Source: JACMRP01 sp047302465 (GTDB lineage Bacteria > Bdellovibrionota > Bdellovibrionia > Bdellovibrionales > Bdellovibrionaceae). From it: 64,000 nucleotides of DNA. Where the stretch lies: contig NZ_CP178621.1 of NCBI RefSeq assembly GCF_047302465.1, positions 310,001-374,000 on the forward strand, read 5' to 3'. The notes under the pieces were generated by a model that ran no database searches, was not told the DNA's origin, and saw only the letters and a list, made by a program, of their open reading frames with translations. A program made the translations under genes and the position numbers. Position 1 is the first letter of the stretch, and the number at the start of each line of letters is the position of its first letter. Of the stretch, positions 49,926-58,913 are shown one piece after another.

Positions 49926-50902
49926 TAATTTTTCATCAGGTCGAGACCTTTATAAAGGCCTGCGACCTCTTTTTCATAGCCATTGAATGCAAGTGTTGGG
50001 ATCTTGGTAGGAAAGAACTTTCCATCCAAGATTCTTTCTGTGGATTGACTCCAGCGTGGGTGATCTTTCTTGGGATTCACATTCGCATAGAACCCATATT
50101 CATCGGGTCCTAACTTTTCCCAAAGACTCACAGGTCGTGTTTCGGTGAACTCAATTTTAACGATCGATTTAATACTTTTGAATCCATACTTCCACGGAAC
50201 GATCAGGCGAATCGGAGCACCATTTTGTTTTGGCAACGCTTTGCCATACATGCCGGTCGCAATGAAAGTCAGAGGATGAAGAGCTTCTTCCATGGTAAGG
50301 CCTTCTATGTAGGGCCATGGATAGTGTGGCAGGCTGCTCATGTTGCTGCCGATTTTGTGATCGTCAAATGTTTGAAATTTTATGAACTTTGCTTTGGGAT
50401 TCGGGTCGAGTTTCTTAATTATATCTGCCAAAGGGAAGCCGATCCACGGAACTACCATCGACCAAGCTTCAACACAGCGGAACCGATAGATGCGTTCCTC
50501 AAGCCCGCCTGAAAGAGCCGTGATGCCGTCGACGTCGAAAGTTTTGTTGGCACCTTTAAGCCCCAACACGTCGATCTTCCAAGGGCCTAGATTCCATTTT
50601 TTGACTTTCTCTTGGACAGCGTCTTTGTCGAGACTGAATTCGTAGAAGTTGTTATATCCTGTCGCGAATTCTTCTTTCGTCGCGGGACGATCTTTGTCAT
50701 TCACAACATATGTCGAATTCTTTTTAAAAGTGAGCTTCTTCAGTTCTTCCTTAGCCCAGGCTTCAGGTATCAAGCCGCTTGTGACAAGGCCAGCTGCTCC
50801 AAGTCCCGCCGCTTTTAAGAGAGTGCGGCGATGGAAGTAGACTTCTTCAGGGGTCACGAGGTTTTCAGAAATCTCCCAGGACTTTTTGACTCTTGTAAGC
50901 AT
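49922..50902 (-). CDS. msrP: Protein-methionine-sulfoxide reductase, molybdenum catalytic subunit
   Basis: MsrP repairs oxidised methionines in periplasmic proteins. The 326-residue protein has a Tat signal near 24-45 (HRRTLLKAAGLGAAGLVTSG), the Mo-binding Cys in RFRCVEAWSMVVPWIGFPL, and PHYPWPYIEGLTMEEA and WKYGFKSIKSI as cofactor and substrate parts. The ATG at 50902 is chosen because AAGGAAG lies close upstream; an upstream start would enter the divergent gene. The membrane partner gene msrQ is divergent with 40 bases between the two starts. Confidence 0.94.
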   Translation of the reverse strand: MLTRVKKSWEISENLVTPEEVYFHRRTLLKAAGLGAAGLVTSGLIPEAWAKEELKKLTFKKNSTYVVNDKDRPATKEEFATGYNNFYEFSLDKDAVQEKVKKWNLGPWKIDVLGLKGANKTFDVDGITALSGGLEERIYRFRCVEAWSMVVPWIGFPLADIIKKLDPNPKAKFIKFQTFDDHKIGSNMSSLPHYPWPYIEGLTMEEALHPLTFIATGMYGKALPKQNGAPIRLIVPWKYGFKSIKSIVKIEFTETRPVSLWEKLGPDEYGFYANVNPKKDHPRWSQSTERILDGKFFPTKIPTLAFNGYEKEVAGLYKGLDLMKNY

Positions 50903-50942
50903 AGGTCTTCCTTTTTTAGAAGCTACATGGGAAATTATAAGA

Positions 50943-51560
50943 ATGAAACTCACGGGCTCACAAACAAAATTTTTGCGCTGGACTTTGCGTGCGAGTTTCC
51001 TTCTACCGCTAGTGTACTGGGTCTATATGGGTCTACAAGGTGAGCTCGGAGTGCAACCCATTGTGACTGTAAATCGGCAGACGGGTTATGTGCTGTTATT
51101 CCTGATTCTGGCGAACCTGTGGCTTGGTGTTTTCATTCGCAGAAAATGGTTGGGACCACAGTGGATGCGTTGGATCTTTTCAGAACGCAGGTCTTTGGGG
51201 ATCGCCGCTGGTTGCTATGTGATCTTGCATTTTGGTGCCTACTTAGGTCGTGAAGCTTTCGAGTCCAAGGCATTTGTTCAAATTTTTGAAAAGTTCTATC
51301 TGACAATGGGTTTTTTTGCGATGTGTATGGTTCTTGCCATGGCATTTACATCCAATGATTTTAGCGTCAAAAAACTAGGCTTTCAGCGGTGGAAAACTCT
51401 GCACCGCATGATTCATGTCGCTAGTATCTTTATCCTGATTCACATTTTCCTTATTGAAAAAGGCAATTTGCCACTGATGGCAATTATGACGTTTCCACTA
51501 ATCCCATTCCAAATCTACCGGTTTTATGGCGCACTCATGCGGAAGCGCAAAAAAACATAG
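50943..51560 (+). CDS. msrQ: Heme-binding membrane subunit of the MsrPQ system
   Basis: The 205-residue protein is a six-helix ferric-reductase-like membrane protein that passes electrons from quinones to MsrP. Histidines for heme are in YVILHFGAYLG and in TLHRMIHVASIFILIHIFLI. The ATG at 50943 gives the family length (E. coli 211). The divergent layout with msrP differs from the msrPQ operon of E. coli. The stop is followed by an AT-rich gap and a small secreted protein gene. Confidence 0.93.
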   Translation: MKLTGSQTKFLRWTLRASFLLPLVYWVYMGLQGELGVQPIVTVNRQTGYVLLFLILANLWLGVFIRRKWLGPQWMRWIFSERRSLGIAAGCYVILHFGAYLGREAFESKAFVQIFEKFYLTMGFFAMCMVLAMAFTSNDFSVKKLGFQRWKTLHRMIHVASIFILIHIFLIEKGNLPLMAIMTFPLIPFQIYRFYGALMRKRKKT

Positions 51561-51616
51561 ATTTCAAATTGAAACTCACAGAAAATAAGAGCGTTGATCT
51601 GTAAAGGAGATTGTTT

Positions 51617-52042
51617 ATGAAATTCTTCAAAATTTTGTTGGTGCTGGGACTTGCTGGATCTGTTGTATACGCTACTGATAAAGCGCAAGTCGTAAAACAA
51701 AAAGCCTCTGAAACTGTAGATGCCGCTAGCGAATATACAAAAGAGCAAAAAGAAGCGATTCAAAAAAGCTATGATGAAAAAATGAAAGCTATCTCTGACG
51801 AAATCGCTGATCTTAAAAAAGATGCAAAAACAGCCAGCGGCAAAGCCAAAGATGGTCTTGATAAAGAAATTAAAGATCTCGAAAAAAAACAAAAAGCTCT
51901 TCAAAAAGATATGGCTCGCTGGAAAGAAAGCTCAGGCAAAGCTTGGGAAGAAATGAAATCCGGTATGAGTGCCGCTATGGATAAGATCAGTGAGTCTTAT
52001 CAAAAAGCTAAAAAGGAATTTACAGAAAAAACATCTGAGTAG
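51617..52042 (+). CDS. Small secreted coiled-coil protein
   Basis: The 141-residue protein has a signal peptide (MKFFKILLVLGLAGSVVYA), then a nearly continuous Lys/Glu/Ala helix with heptads (SETVDAASEYTKEQKEAIQK, ADLKKDAKTASGKAKDGLDK, EIKDLEKKQKALQKDMARWK). Nothing in it points to an enzyme. Ser/Lys-rich 11-mer-like repeats recall apolipoprotein-like or LEA-type helices. GGAG at 51606-51609 supports ATG 51617. The aroB gene starts five bases after its stop, so it may share a transcript with the shikimate operon. Confidence 0.8.
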   Translation: MKFFKILLVLGLAGSVVYATDKAQVVKQKASETVDAASEYTKEQKEAIQKSYDEKMKAISDEIADLKKDAKTASGKAKDGLDKEIKDLEKKQKALQKDMARWKESSGKAWEEMKSGMSAAMDKISESYQKAKKEFTEKTSE

Positions 52043-52047
52043 GTCTT

Positions 52048-53115
52048 GTGGCATCTTTTTCTTCTCGTTTAAATTTTGTGAGTCAGTGGCCATCCCCAAA
52101 GAAATTTGGGGATGATGTTTTGTTGATCTATGATCGTATTTTTGATCGCCATCCAAAAGTAGCGTCTTGGGTAAAGCAATTCCCGATCCGCTATGCTGTT
52201 AAATCCGGCGAAGACCTCAAAAGCCTCCAAAGCTTCCCAGTTCACATGAATACTATCTTGCAAAAGACTCATCATCTGTCTGCAAGACGTTTGAAGATTG
52301 TCGTGCTTGGTGGCGGCAGCGTCGGGGATTTTGGTGGATTCGTTGCCAGCGTTTACAAACGCGGTGTGGAACTTATTCATATTCCGAGTACTTGGCTTTC
52401 GGCGATGGATTCTGCTCATGGTGGAAAAACGGCGTTGAATGCCCGTGGTGCTAAAAACCAAGTAGGAACTTTTTATCCCGCCAAAGAAGTTTACCTGGTG
52501 AAGCCTTTGTTATTGGCTCAACCTGCAGAGAGAGGCTTTGAGGCCCTTGGTGAGCTGATCAAGATGGCTTTGCTTGCTGGCGGGCCTTTGTATCGCAAGC
52601 TCAACGCAGTTTCGACACTAAACGCGGGAACCTTGTGGCAGTTGTTACCTCTGGTCATTCGCGAAAAATATAAAATCGTGCAGAAAGATCCAGAAGAGAA
52701 AAAAGGCCTCCGTCACTTACTGAACTTTGGACATACGATGGGTCATGTGTTTGAAGCGCATTATGGTCTTCCTCACGGAGTTGCGGTGTTAGCAGGTCTT
52801 CAGTTTGCGATGGAGTGGAGCTATCAAAAGGGCTTCATGAATCAAAAAGACTATTTAAAATTGATGCAAGCGAAGTTCTGGCAAAAAGCCGTCAAGGCAA
52901 AACAACAAAGTGCTTGGAAGAATCTAAGCATGTTGGCATTGCTCAGTGAAAAGCCGCAAAGCTTCGTTCGTTATCTTGAACAGGATAAGAAAAAAACAAG
53001 TTCTCAGGATTTACGTTTTGTATTCTTAAAGAATCCTGGCAAGCCTGTTATTGCTGAAGTGAAAGTACAGGACTTCCTTCCCGAGATTGCGCGACAGCAA
53101 TCTTTTTGGGGGTAG
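52048..53115 (+). CDS. aroB: 3-dehydroquinate synthase
   Basis: AroB makes 3-dehydroquinate from DAHP with NAD and zinc. The 355-residue protein has VVLGGGSVGDFGGFVAS, STWLSAMDSAHGGKTALN, KNQVGTFYPAKEVYL, EALGELIKMALLAG and LLNFGHTMGHVFEAHY, which include the Lys, Asn, Glu and His of the zinc/NAD sites. It starts with GTG and has no strong ribosome binding site, consistent with coupling to the secreted-protein gene upstream. It is the first of four shikimate genes, with aroA two bases after the stop. Confidence 0.95.
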   Translation: MASFSSRLNFVSQWPSPKKFGDDVLLIYDRIFDRHPKVASWVKQFPIRYAVKSGEDLKSLQSFPVHMNTILQKTHHLSARRLKIVVLGGGSVGDFGGFVASVYKRGVELIHIPSTWLSAMDSAHGGKTALNARGAKNQVGTFYPAKEVYLVKPLLLAQPAERGFEALGELIKMALLAGGPLYRKLNAVSTLNAGTLWQLLPLVIREKYKIVQKDPEEKKGLRHLLNFGHTMGHVFEAHYGLPHGVAVLAGLQFAMEWSYQKGFMNQKDYLKLMQAKFWQKAVKAKQQSAWKNLSMLALLSEKPQSFVRYLEQDKKKTSSQDLRFVFLKNPGKPVIAEVKVQDFLPEIARQQSFWG

Positions 53116-53116
53116 T

Positions 53117-54292
53117 TTGAAACAGTTCCACTTCACAGGCCGCATTCCTGCTTCGAAATCTTTAATGAACAGGGCGCTGATCATTCAAAGCTATGAGCCT
53201 CGTTTGAAGCTGGAAGGTGATTCAAGCTGTGATGACGTTGTTCACCTTCGTCAAAGTCTTCGCGGGCTTAAAAAGAAAAAGGTCTTTGATTGTGGGGAAG
53301 GCGGAACGACTTTACGTTTCTTAGCTTTTCGTTTGTCCCGCGAAAAGGGCGAGTTTCTTCTTAAGGGAACTCAGCGCCTTTTAAGCCGGCCGCAAAAAGA
53401 AATTAAGTCTATCCTTGTAAGGTTGGGCGTCGACGTAGCTTTTGAAAATCAGGGGATTCGCATTCGCTCAAGCGGATGGAAAGATCCAAAAAAGGCTTTG
53501 GTCATCAGCGCCAAAGACTCGAGTCAGTTTTTATCAGCTTTGTTTTTAAATGCTTGGGGTCTGGATTTTGATTTGAAGATTAAAGTCCAAGGAAAGATCA
53601 CCTCTGAATCCTATTTTGTCATGACTTTGAAGGCACTGAAGGATCTGGGATTTAAGTACACTCAAAAAGGCTCTAACTTTGTCATACCTAAAGGACAACG
53701 AGTTGCTTTAAAAAAATACCTAGTTGAATCAGATTTAAGTTCGTTGTTTAGCGTAGCGTCTTTTGCAGCCGTATCGGGCGAAGCGTCTTTCAAAGAGTTT
53801 CCTAAAAAAAGTTTGCAGCCTGATTTAGCTTTCACGGATATTTTTCGACAAATGGGTGTCCGTAGTTCGCAAAAGGGGCAAAGTTTATCTGTACGGGCCC
53901 CTCAGAGGTTGAAACCCGTGCGTGTTAATTTAAAGAATTCTCCGGATTTGTTTCCGGTCCTAGCGGTTCTTTGCAGCTTTTCAGAGGGGAAATCCATTTT
54001 GTTTGGCGCTCCTCAGTTAGCATTGAAAGAATCCAATCGCATTCTTAAAACAGCAGAACTTTTAAAAAAGTCTGGAATCGCTTGCACCGCTCGTAAAGAC
54101 GGGATCGTGATTTCAGGAAATGGTGGGATTTCAGTTCCACAGGAATTTTCGTTTGATCCGGATAAGGACCACCGTTTGGCTATGGCGGCGGCACTTTTGA
54201 AATTTTATGGCCATCGTATTAAAATTAAAGACCCTGATGTTGTTCGTAAAAGCTTTCCTGAGTTTTGGAGATACGTAGGAGTACGGCCATGA
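53117..54292 (+). CDS. aroA: 3-phosphoshikimate 1-carboxyvinyltransferase (EPSP synthase)
   Basis: The 391-residue protein has PASKSLMNRALI (the Lys that binds PEP and shikimate-3-phosphate), DCGEGGTTLRFLAF in place of the usual GNAGTAMR, SSQFLSALF, and a late PDKDHRLAMAAALL. These place it in the EPSP synthase family, as a diverged member. The TTG at 53117 is chosen because GGGGG at 53107-53111 is five bases upstream and the family starts there; an ATG at 53087 lies inside aroB. Its stop overlaps the next start by four bases (ATGA). Confidence 0.92.
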   Translation: MKQFHFTGRIPASKSLMNRALIIQSYEPRLKLEGDSSCDDVVHLRQSLRGLKKKKVFDCGEGGTTLRFLAFRLSREKGEFLLKGTQRLLSRPQKEIKSILVRLGVDVAFENQGIRIRSSGWKDPKKALVISAKDSSQFLSALFLNAWGLDFDLKIKVQGKITSESYFVMTLKALKDLGFKYTQKGSNFVIPKGQRVALKKYLVESDLSSLFSVASFAAVSGEASFKEFPKKSLQPDLAFTDIFRQMGVRSSQKGQSLSVRAPQRLKPVRVNLKNSPDLFPVLAVLCSFSEGKSILFGAPQLALKESNRILKTAELLKKSGIACTARKDGIVISGNGGISVPQEFSFDPDKDHRLAMAAALLKFYGHRIKIKDPDVVRKSFPEFWRYVGVRP

Positions 54293-56094
54293 TCACCGTG
54301 ATTATTGGGCAAAGAGGAGTCGGTAAGACTCAGTTACTTAAGAGAATCCATCGTTATACGGAGTCTGCAAAGACTCCTTGTTTTGACCTGGATCAAGAAA
54401 TTGAAAGACGCAGTAAAAAAAGCGTTCGCGCTATTTTTGAAAACGAAGGTGAAGAGGCCTTTCGTGAGATTGAAAAACGCGTTTTTCACGAAATCATCCT
54501 CGCACACTCGTCGTGTTATTTAGCGGTAGGAGCGGGCTTTCCAGTAGGAATGATTCCTTCTCACGCAAAAGTCTTGTGGGTGCAAAGAGCGACCGACCAT
54601 GCTGGCAGAGTCTTTTTGGATCGTCCTCGCCTTGAGGCCGACTTGCCGCCACTTGAAGAGTATGAAAAGCGCGCTCGTACACGTGAGTTCCATTTTAGAA
54701 ATGTTTACGACCAAATTTACTTCATGCCAGAGGGTTTGACGGAAGTTGATTCTTTAGAAGAAGAGATCGTGATTAAGCATAAAAAAGTGGTGGCGGGGAG
54801 CGTGACTTTATTGCCTGAGCTTTTTGTCAAAGAATCACGATGGCATAGCTTTATCGAACGGTATGCCAATCACGGCGTAGAATTTTTTGAAGTGCGTGAT
54901 GATCTTTTAAATCACGATCAGATTCAAACTTGCTTGGGGTCTTTGTTTACAGAGAAATTTATTTTCTCGTTTCGTACAGGACAATCTGCGACTTACCCTC
55001 AAGGCAGCCAAGTTCTCTATTACGACTGGGCCTTAGAGTTAGGCGAGATGCCTCAACCAGTTAGATTCTTGAAGCAACGATTGATTATTTCTCTGCATGA
55101 TTTGAAAGAGGGCGAAAGCCTGGAAAATGCGATTCAACGTTTGAACGACGAAACTGGTAAGTGTGTTCATTTGAAATTGGCGACAATGGTGAAAACTTTT
55201 GATGACCTTTTACTTGGTTACTTGTGGCAACAAGCGGATCCGCAAAATCGTAGCTTCTTGCCAAGATCCGAAAGTGGTCGTTGGGCGTGGTTTAGACTTT
55301 GGATGAAAGGTCGTCAACTTCTGAACTTCTGGCGTGATGCCGATGGCAGCGCCAAAGATCAGCCGGTATTGTATGAGTGGCTAGGTGTGCACTTCATCAA
55401 AACACATTTCGCGGCAGTCCTTGGTAAGCCTGTTTTGCAAAGCTGGACACCGATCGAACAAAAGAGCTTCTTTGAAGAGCGTAACGAGCCCGTTTTTAGA
55501 ATCGAGATTGACCAGCTTGAGTGGGAGGAAGCTTTAAGGGCGTTGACGGTGATTGGCCTTCGTCAAGCCGCAGTCACTTCGCCATTGAAAGAAGAGGCCT
55601 ACCATAGTTCGCAGCAAAAAAGCGAAGAGGCTGAACTGCTGCACGCGGTGAATACTCTGTATTACGATCAAGAGCGTAAGCAGTGGCGTGGCCACAATAC
55701 CGATTTGGCAGGTTTTAAAGACCAGACTCAAGAAATTGATTCAGGTCGGTGTATTGTGCTTTGGGGCGGCGGCGGTACCTTGAATATGATGAAGAAGGTT
55801 TTGCCTCAGTCTTTTTGTTTTTCAGCAACCCGCGGTGAGATTCGAGAAGAAGACCAAACACGCTGGAAAAAAGAGCTTAAACCCGATGTTTTAGTCTGGG
55901 CAGCGCCACGAAAAGGCGATATGAAGTGGCCAGATCCCGACTGGAAACCTTCTTTGGTGATTGACCTTAATTACACGGAAGACTCTGCGGGACGGGAATA
56001 CGCACAGCGAATCCATGCGGAATACCGCTCTGGGGTAAGAATGTTCCAAACCCAAGCGCAGCACCAAAGGGATTTTTGGGAGAATCAAACATGA
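54289..56094 (+). CDS. Trifunctional shikimate kinase / 3-dehydroquinate dehydratase / shikimate dehydrogenase fusion
   Basis: The 601-residue protein holds three enzymes in order. Residues 1-165 are shikimate kinase (P-loop GQRGVGKT at 7-14, FDLDQEIERR, AVGAGFPVG). Residues 168-372 are type I dehydroquinase (EVRDD near 201, ISLHDLKEG with His270, HLKLATM with Lys296 as the Schiff-base lysine). Residues 378-601 are shikimate dehydrogenase (VTSPLKEEA with Lys434, AVNTLY, GHNTDLAGF with Asp472, nucleotide loop GGGGTLN at 493-499). All key catalytic residues I can place are kept, but the EGG part of the dehydroquinase substrate loop is not obvious. The start at 54289 overlaps aroA by four bases. 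Confidence 0.88.
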   Translation: MITVIIGQRGVGKTQLLKRIHRYTESAKTPCFDLDQEIERRSKKSVRAIFENEGEEAFREIEKRVFHEIILAHSSCYLAVGAGFPVGMIPSHAKVLWVQRATDHAGRVFLDRPRLEADLPPLEEYEKRARTREFHFRNVYDQIYFMPEGLTEVDSLEEEIVIKHKKVVAGSVTLLPELFVKESRWHSFIERYANHGVEFFEVRDDLLNHDQIQTCLGSLFTEKFIFSFRTGQSATYPQGSQVLYYDWALELGEMPQPVRFLKQRLIISLHDLKEGESLENAIQRLNDETGKCVHLKLATMVKTFDDLLLGYLWQQADPQNRSFLPRSESGRWAWFRLWMKGRQLLNFWRDADGSAKDQPVLYEWLGVHFIKTHFAAVLGKPVLQSWTPIEQKSFFEERNEPVFRIEIDQLEWEEALRALTVIGLRQAAVTSPLKEEAYHSSQQKSEEAELLHAVNTLYYDQERKQWRGHNTDLAGFKDQTQEIDSGRCIVLWGGGGTLNMMKKVLPQSFCFSATRGEIREEDQTRWKKELKPDVLVWAAPRKGDMKWPDPDWKPSLVIDLNYTEDSAGREYAQRIHAEYRSGVRMFQTQAQHQRDFWENQT

Positions 56095-57107
56095 GCGCCA
56101 GTTCTTTCGGATCCAGATTTATCGTCACGAGCTTCGGAGAGTCCCATGGCACCGCTTTAGGAGTGGTGATTGATGGCTGCCCAGCTGGTTTGAAGTTCGA
56201 TGAGAATCTGCTAACGAAAGAACTTGAACGTCGTCGTCCAGGCGGGGACTTAGTTTCGCAAAGAAAAGAAGAAGATCTTCCAGAAATTTTGAGCGGTGTT
56301 TTTGAAGGTAAAACTTTGGGAACTCCGATCGCTATTATTGTTCGTAACAAAGATCAAAAATCTCAAGACTATGAAGCAATTAAAAATTCACCTCGGGCAG
56401 GACATGCCGACGATGTTTGGCAGCAAAAATTCGGGCACCGTGATTTCCGCGGTGGGGGACGTTCTTCGGGGCGTGAAACCGTGACCCGTGTGATGGCGGG
56501 AGCTGTCGCCCAGATGTTGTGTAAGCAGTTAGCTCCAGAAATGCAGTTGAAAGCATATTCGGCACAGGTAGGACCACATAGTCTAACCGAAGCTGACAGA
56601 GAAAAAATCTGGCAACAGGATGTGGATCAATTCACAGCACGTTTTCCGTCAGCTCAACACGAGAGAGTTCGTGAATTGCTGACTATGGCACAATCCCAAG
56701 GCGAGAGCTATGGGGGAGTAGCAGAGATTCGCATTAAAGGCGCACCAAAGGGTCTAGGACAGCCTGTCTTTCATAAGCTGAAGGCAGATCTGGCTGCGGC
56801 CTATATGAGCGTAGGGGCCACTGCAGGCGTAGAGCTTGGCGCAGGTGCGGAAGCCACCCAAGAAAAGGGAACTGCTTTTCATCAAGAGTCTCAGTCTGAG
56901 AATTACGGTGGTATTCGTGGTGGAATTTCAACGGGCGAAGAGATATTTCTGAAAGTACATTTCAAGCCGACGTCTTCCATTTTGGATATCGCTAAAAAGG
57001 GCCGTCATGATCCTTACATCGTGACACGAGCAGTTCCGGTTCTAGAGGCCATGACTTGGTTAGTACTTGCTGATCATTTGTTGTGGCAGCGTGGGGATCA
57101 AGTTTAA
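56091..57107 (+). CDS. aroC: Chorismate synthase
   Basis: AroC makes chorismate from EPSP with reduced FMN. The 338-residue protein has SFGESHGTALGVVIDGCPAG, ERRRPGGDL, GHADDVWQQKFGHRDFRGGG, RSSGRETVTRVMAGAVAQ and GGIRGGISTGEE. The ATG at 56091 overlaps the fusion gene stop (ATGA), with GGGAGAA upstream. It ends the shikimate operon, and a terminator follows within 10 bases. Confidence 0.96.
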   Translation: MSASSFGSRFIVTSFGESHGTALGVVIDGCPAGLKFDENLLTKELERRRPGGDLVSQRKEEDLPEILSGVFEGKTLGTPIAIIVRNKDQKSQDYEAIKNSPRAGHADDVWQQKFGHRDFRGGGRSSGRETVTRVMAGAVAQMLCKQLAPEMQLKAYSAQVGPHSLTEADREKIWQQDVDQFTARFPSAQHERVRELLTMAQSQGESYGGVAEIRIKGAPKGLGQPVFHKLKADLAAAYMSVGATAGVELGAGAEATQEKGTAFHQESQSENYGGIRGGISTGEEIFLKVHFKPTSSILDIAKKGRHDPYIVTRAVPVLEAMTWLVLADHLLWQRGDQV

Positions 57108-57113
57108 AGGCGA

Positions 57114-57144
57114 CCCCACAGCAGCAAAGCTGCGGGGCCTTTTT
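57114..57144 (+). terminator. Intrinsic terminator of the shikimate operon
   Basis: CCCCACAGC (57114-57122) pairs with GCTGCGGGG (57129-57137) with one A-C mismatch, followed by CCTTTTT. It sits between convergent genes. Confidence 0.85.
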
Positions 57145-57148
57145 AATA

Positions 57149-58693
57149 CTACTTTGCTTGAACAAGCTGTTCTAATTTTTCAATACGTTTTTTAAGATCT
57201 GCGTTTTGCTCTTTGAGAGCGGCGATTTCGTCCTGAGATGACTTATCACTCAAACTCAATTCTTGAATAGCCTTGATTACTGGGCTAATTAGCTCAGAGT
57301 AATTTAGACCGTACATTCCGCTTTTAGGGTCACGCGAAACAATTGCTTCTTCTTTCGAAGAGTGTTTTGCTTCTTGAATCGCTTTTTCAGTTTCTTGTGC
57401 GATCAAACCGTAATGAAGTTTTTCATCGGCGCCGTTTTTCCAACGATAGAATACTGGACGAAGCTTTTCGATGAAGCTTAGGCCAAGATCAGAATTTTGA
57501 ATTTCTTTTTTGGCACGTTCGTCAGAAGTGTTGATCGTTCCGTTAGTAGCGTAAACTTCAGTGAAGCGGAGAGAAGAGCCACCAAGAGCATAAGTGTTAT
57601 CAATAGAAGGACTGATAACACCTGCTACTTGAAGTTTCGTAGATGGCGCAGTTGTACCAATACCTGTGTTACCATTATCAATCACGCGAATACGTTGATT
57701 GCCTTCACCATCGGCAAGAACAATATTATTGGAAGTACCTTCAGGTAGGCCTGTTACTTGTGCTCCAAGAATCGTATTGTATTTTCCAGTGCCAATTGTA
57801 TTCCCTGTTTCATTTCCTACAATAGTATTAAATCCGAACTCATCAGTGGACGGGTTATAGTTGCTGAAAGCGGAGTTGCCTATAACAACATTTCTTGATC
57901 CTCTTAGGCTATTACTCATAGCATTTGATCCAACTACGACATTGGAAGAACCTTCTACGTTATTATTCAATGCTGCCCATCCAATTCCGACGTTTTGATC
58001 TCCGGTAATATGAGAAATCATGGCATTGTGTCCAACTGCGACATTTGAGCCACCAGATGTGTGCCTTCTTAGAGTCCCAGCACCTACTGCAACGTTCGCG
58101 TATATATCAGTTGCTAGTGAAAGTGCCTCAAAACCAACTGCAACGTTGTAGTCACCAACGGTATTTGATGCGAGGGCTGTTCTTCCTAGCGCCGCATTTC
58201 TGATTCCACTTCCGGTTCCTCTTCCAACGGTGATGCCATTGATTAAAGCATCCGTGTTGACGGTTAAGTACTTATCAGTTCCACAGTCACCAATTTGTGC
58301 ACCCGAATATCCATAGGTGCCGCAGTTACCAACTATATTTAAGAATTGATGGCCAGAGGTATCACCTAAGTTAACCATATTGTCAGATGCTGGAAGTAAG
58401 TCGGCATTGATTGCTGTGCTGGCTAAGTTTGATAGAGCTGTATTTGCGCCTGCGCCGCCACCGCCGCCTCCGCCAAGCTGTTTCCAAGTCCCGTTTGCAC
58501 TCAAGCCATAAAAGTTATTGGCAGTGTTGTCGAAAACAATTGAGCCAAATGGAGTATCGCCAGGTAATAATGTACGATCTTTAATTATTGGTGCAGAGAA
58601 GTCTTTCATCATCGGTGACAAAAATTCTGCAGACGCGGTTTGAGTTAGTGTAAGCGCCGGTAGGAGCGCTAACATAATAGCTTTATTTTTCAT
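57149..58693 (-). CDS. Secreted fibre protein with S74 intramolecular chaperone (MAT-like)
   Basis: The 514-residue protein has a signal peptide (MLALLPALTLTQTASA) and a Gly8-type linker near 75-82. Residues about 155-340 form YadA-head-like 14-15 residue repeats (NVAVGFEALS, NVAVGAGTLR, NVAVGHNAMI, NVGIGWAALN, NVVVGSNAMS, NVVIGNSAFS). The region DNGNTGIGTTAPSTKLQVAG is phage tail-fibre-like. The end has TSDERAKKEIQNSDLGLSFI, the S74 endosialidase chaperone with the Ser self-cleavage site and catalytic Lys, then a coiled coil (KEQNADLKKRIEKLEQLV). It should trimerise and release its chaperone by cleavage. Confidence 0.88.
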   Translation of the reverse strand: MKNKAIMLALLPALTLTQTASAEFLSPMMKDFSAPIIKDRTLLPGDTPFGSIVFDNTANNFYGLSANGTWKQLGGGGGGGAGANTALSNLASTAINADLLPASDNMVNLGDTSGHQFLNIVGNCGTYGYSGAQIGDCGTDKYLTVNTDALINGITVGRGTGSGIRNAALGRTALASNTVGDYNVAVGFEALSLATDIYANVAVGAGTLRRHTSGGSNVAVGHNAMISHITGDQNVGIGWAALNNNVEGSSNVVVGSNAMSNSLRGSRNVVIGNSAFSNYNPSTDEFGFNTIVGNETGNTIGTGKYNTILGAQVTGLPEGTSNNIVLADGEGNQRIRVIDNGNTGIGTTAPSTKLQVAGVISPSIDNTYALGGSSLRFTEVYATNGTINTSDERAKKEIQNSDLGLSFIEKLRPVFYRWKNGADEKLHYGLIAQETEKAIQEAKHSSKEEAIVSRDPKSGMYGLNYSELISPVIKAIQELSLSDKSSQDEIAALKEQNADLKKRIEKLEQLVQAK

Positions 58694-58861
58694 TATTCAT
58701 CCTTTGAATATGGTTTCACTTTGTGTGAAATGAAAAATAGCAAAGTGTTTATATAAATAAAAATAATTTACAAGATACTGGACCAGCGTCTTGTGTCGAA
58801 GCTCTAAATTTAAATTGGAGTTGAGATAGTTGCTCGGCTAATTGATAAAAACTGCGAGAAT

Positions 58862-58889
58862 AAAAAAGCGGGCTTTTTGAGCCCGCTTT
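58862..58889 (-). terminator. Intrinsic terminator of the giant repeat-protein gene
   Basis: AAAGCGGGCT (58865-58874) pairs with AGCCCGCTTT (58880-58889) around TTTTG, with U's after the stem on the minus strand. It lies 25 bases after the stop of the gene at 58914. Confidence 0.9.
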
Positions 58890-58913
58890 GATTTTGTCCT
58901 TTATGAGTTTAAA

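Noticed and set aside
58694..58913. Small gene between the two fibre genes
   Set aside because: The gap contains the ribosome binding site and promoter region of the S74 fibre gene and the terminator of the giant gene; no credible frame is seen.
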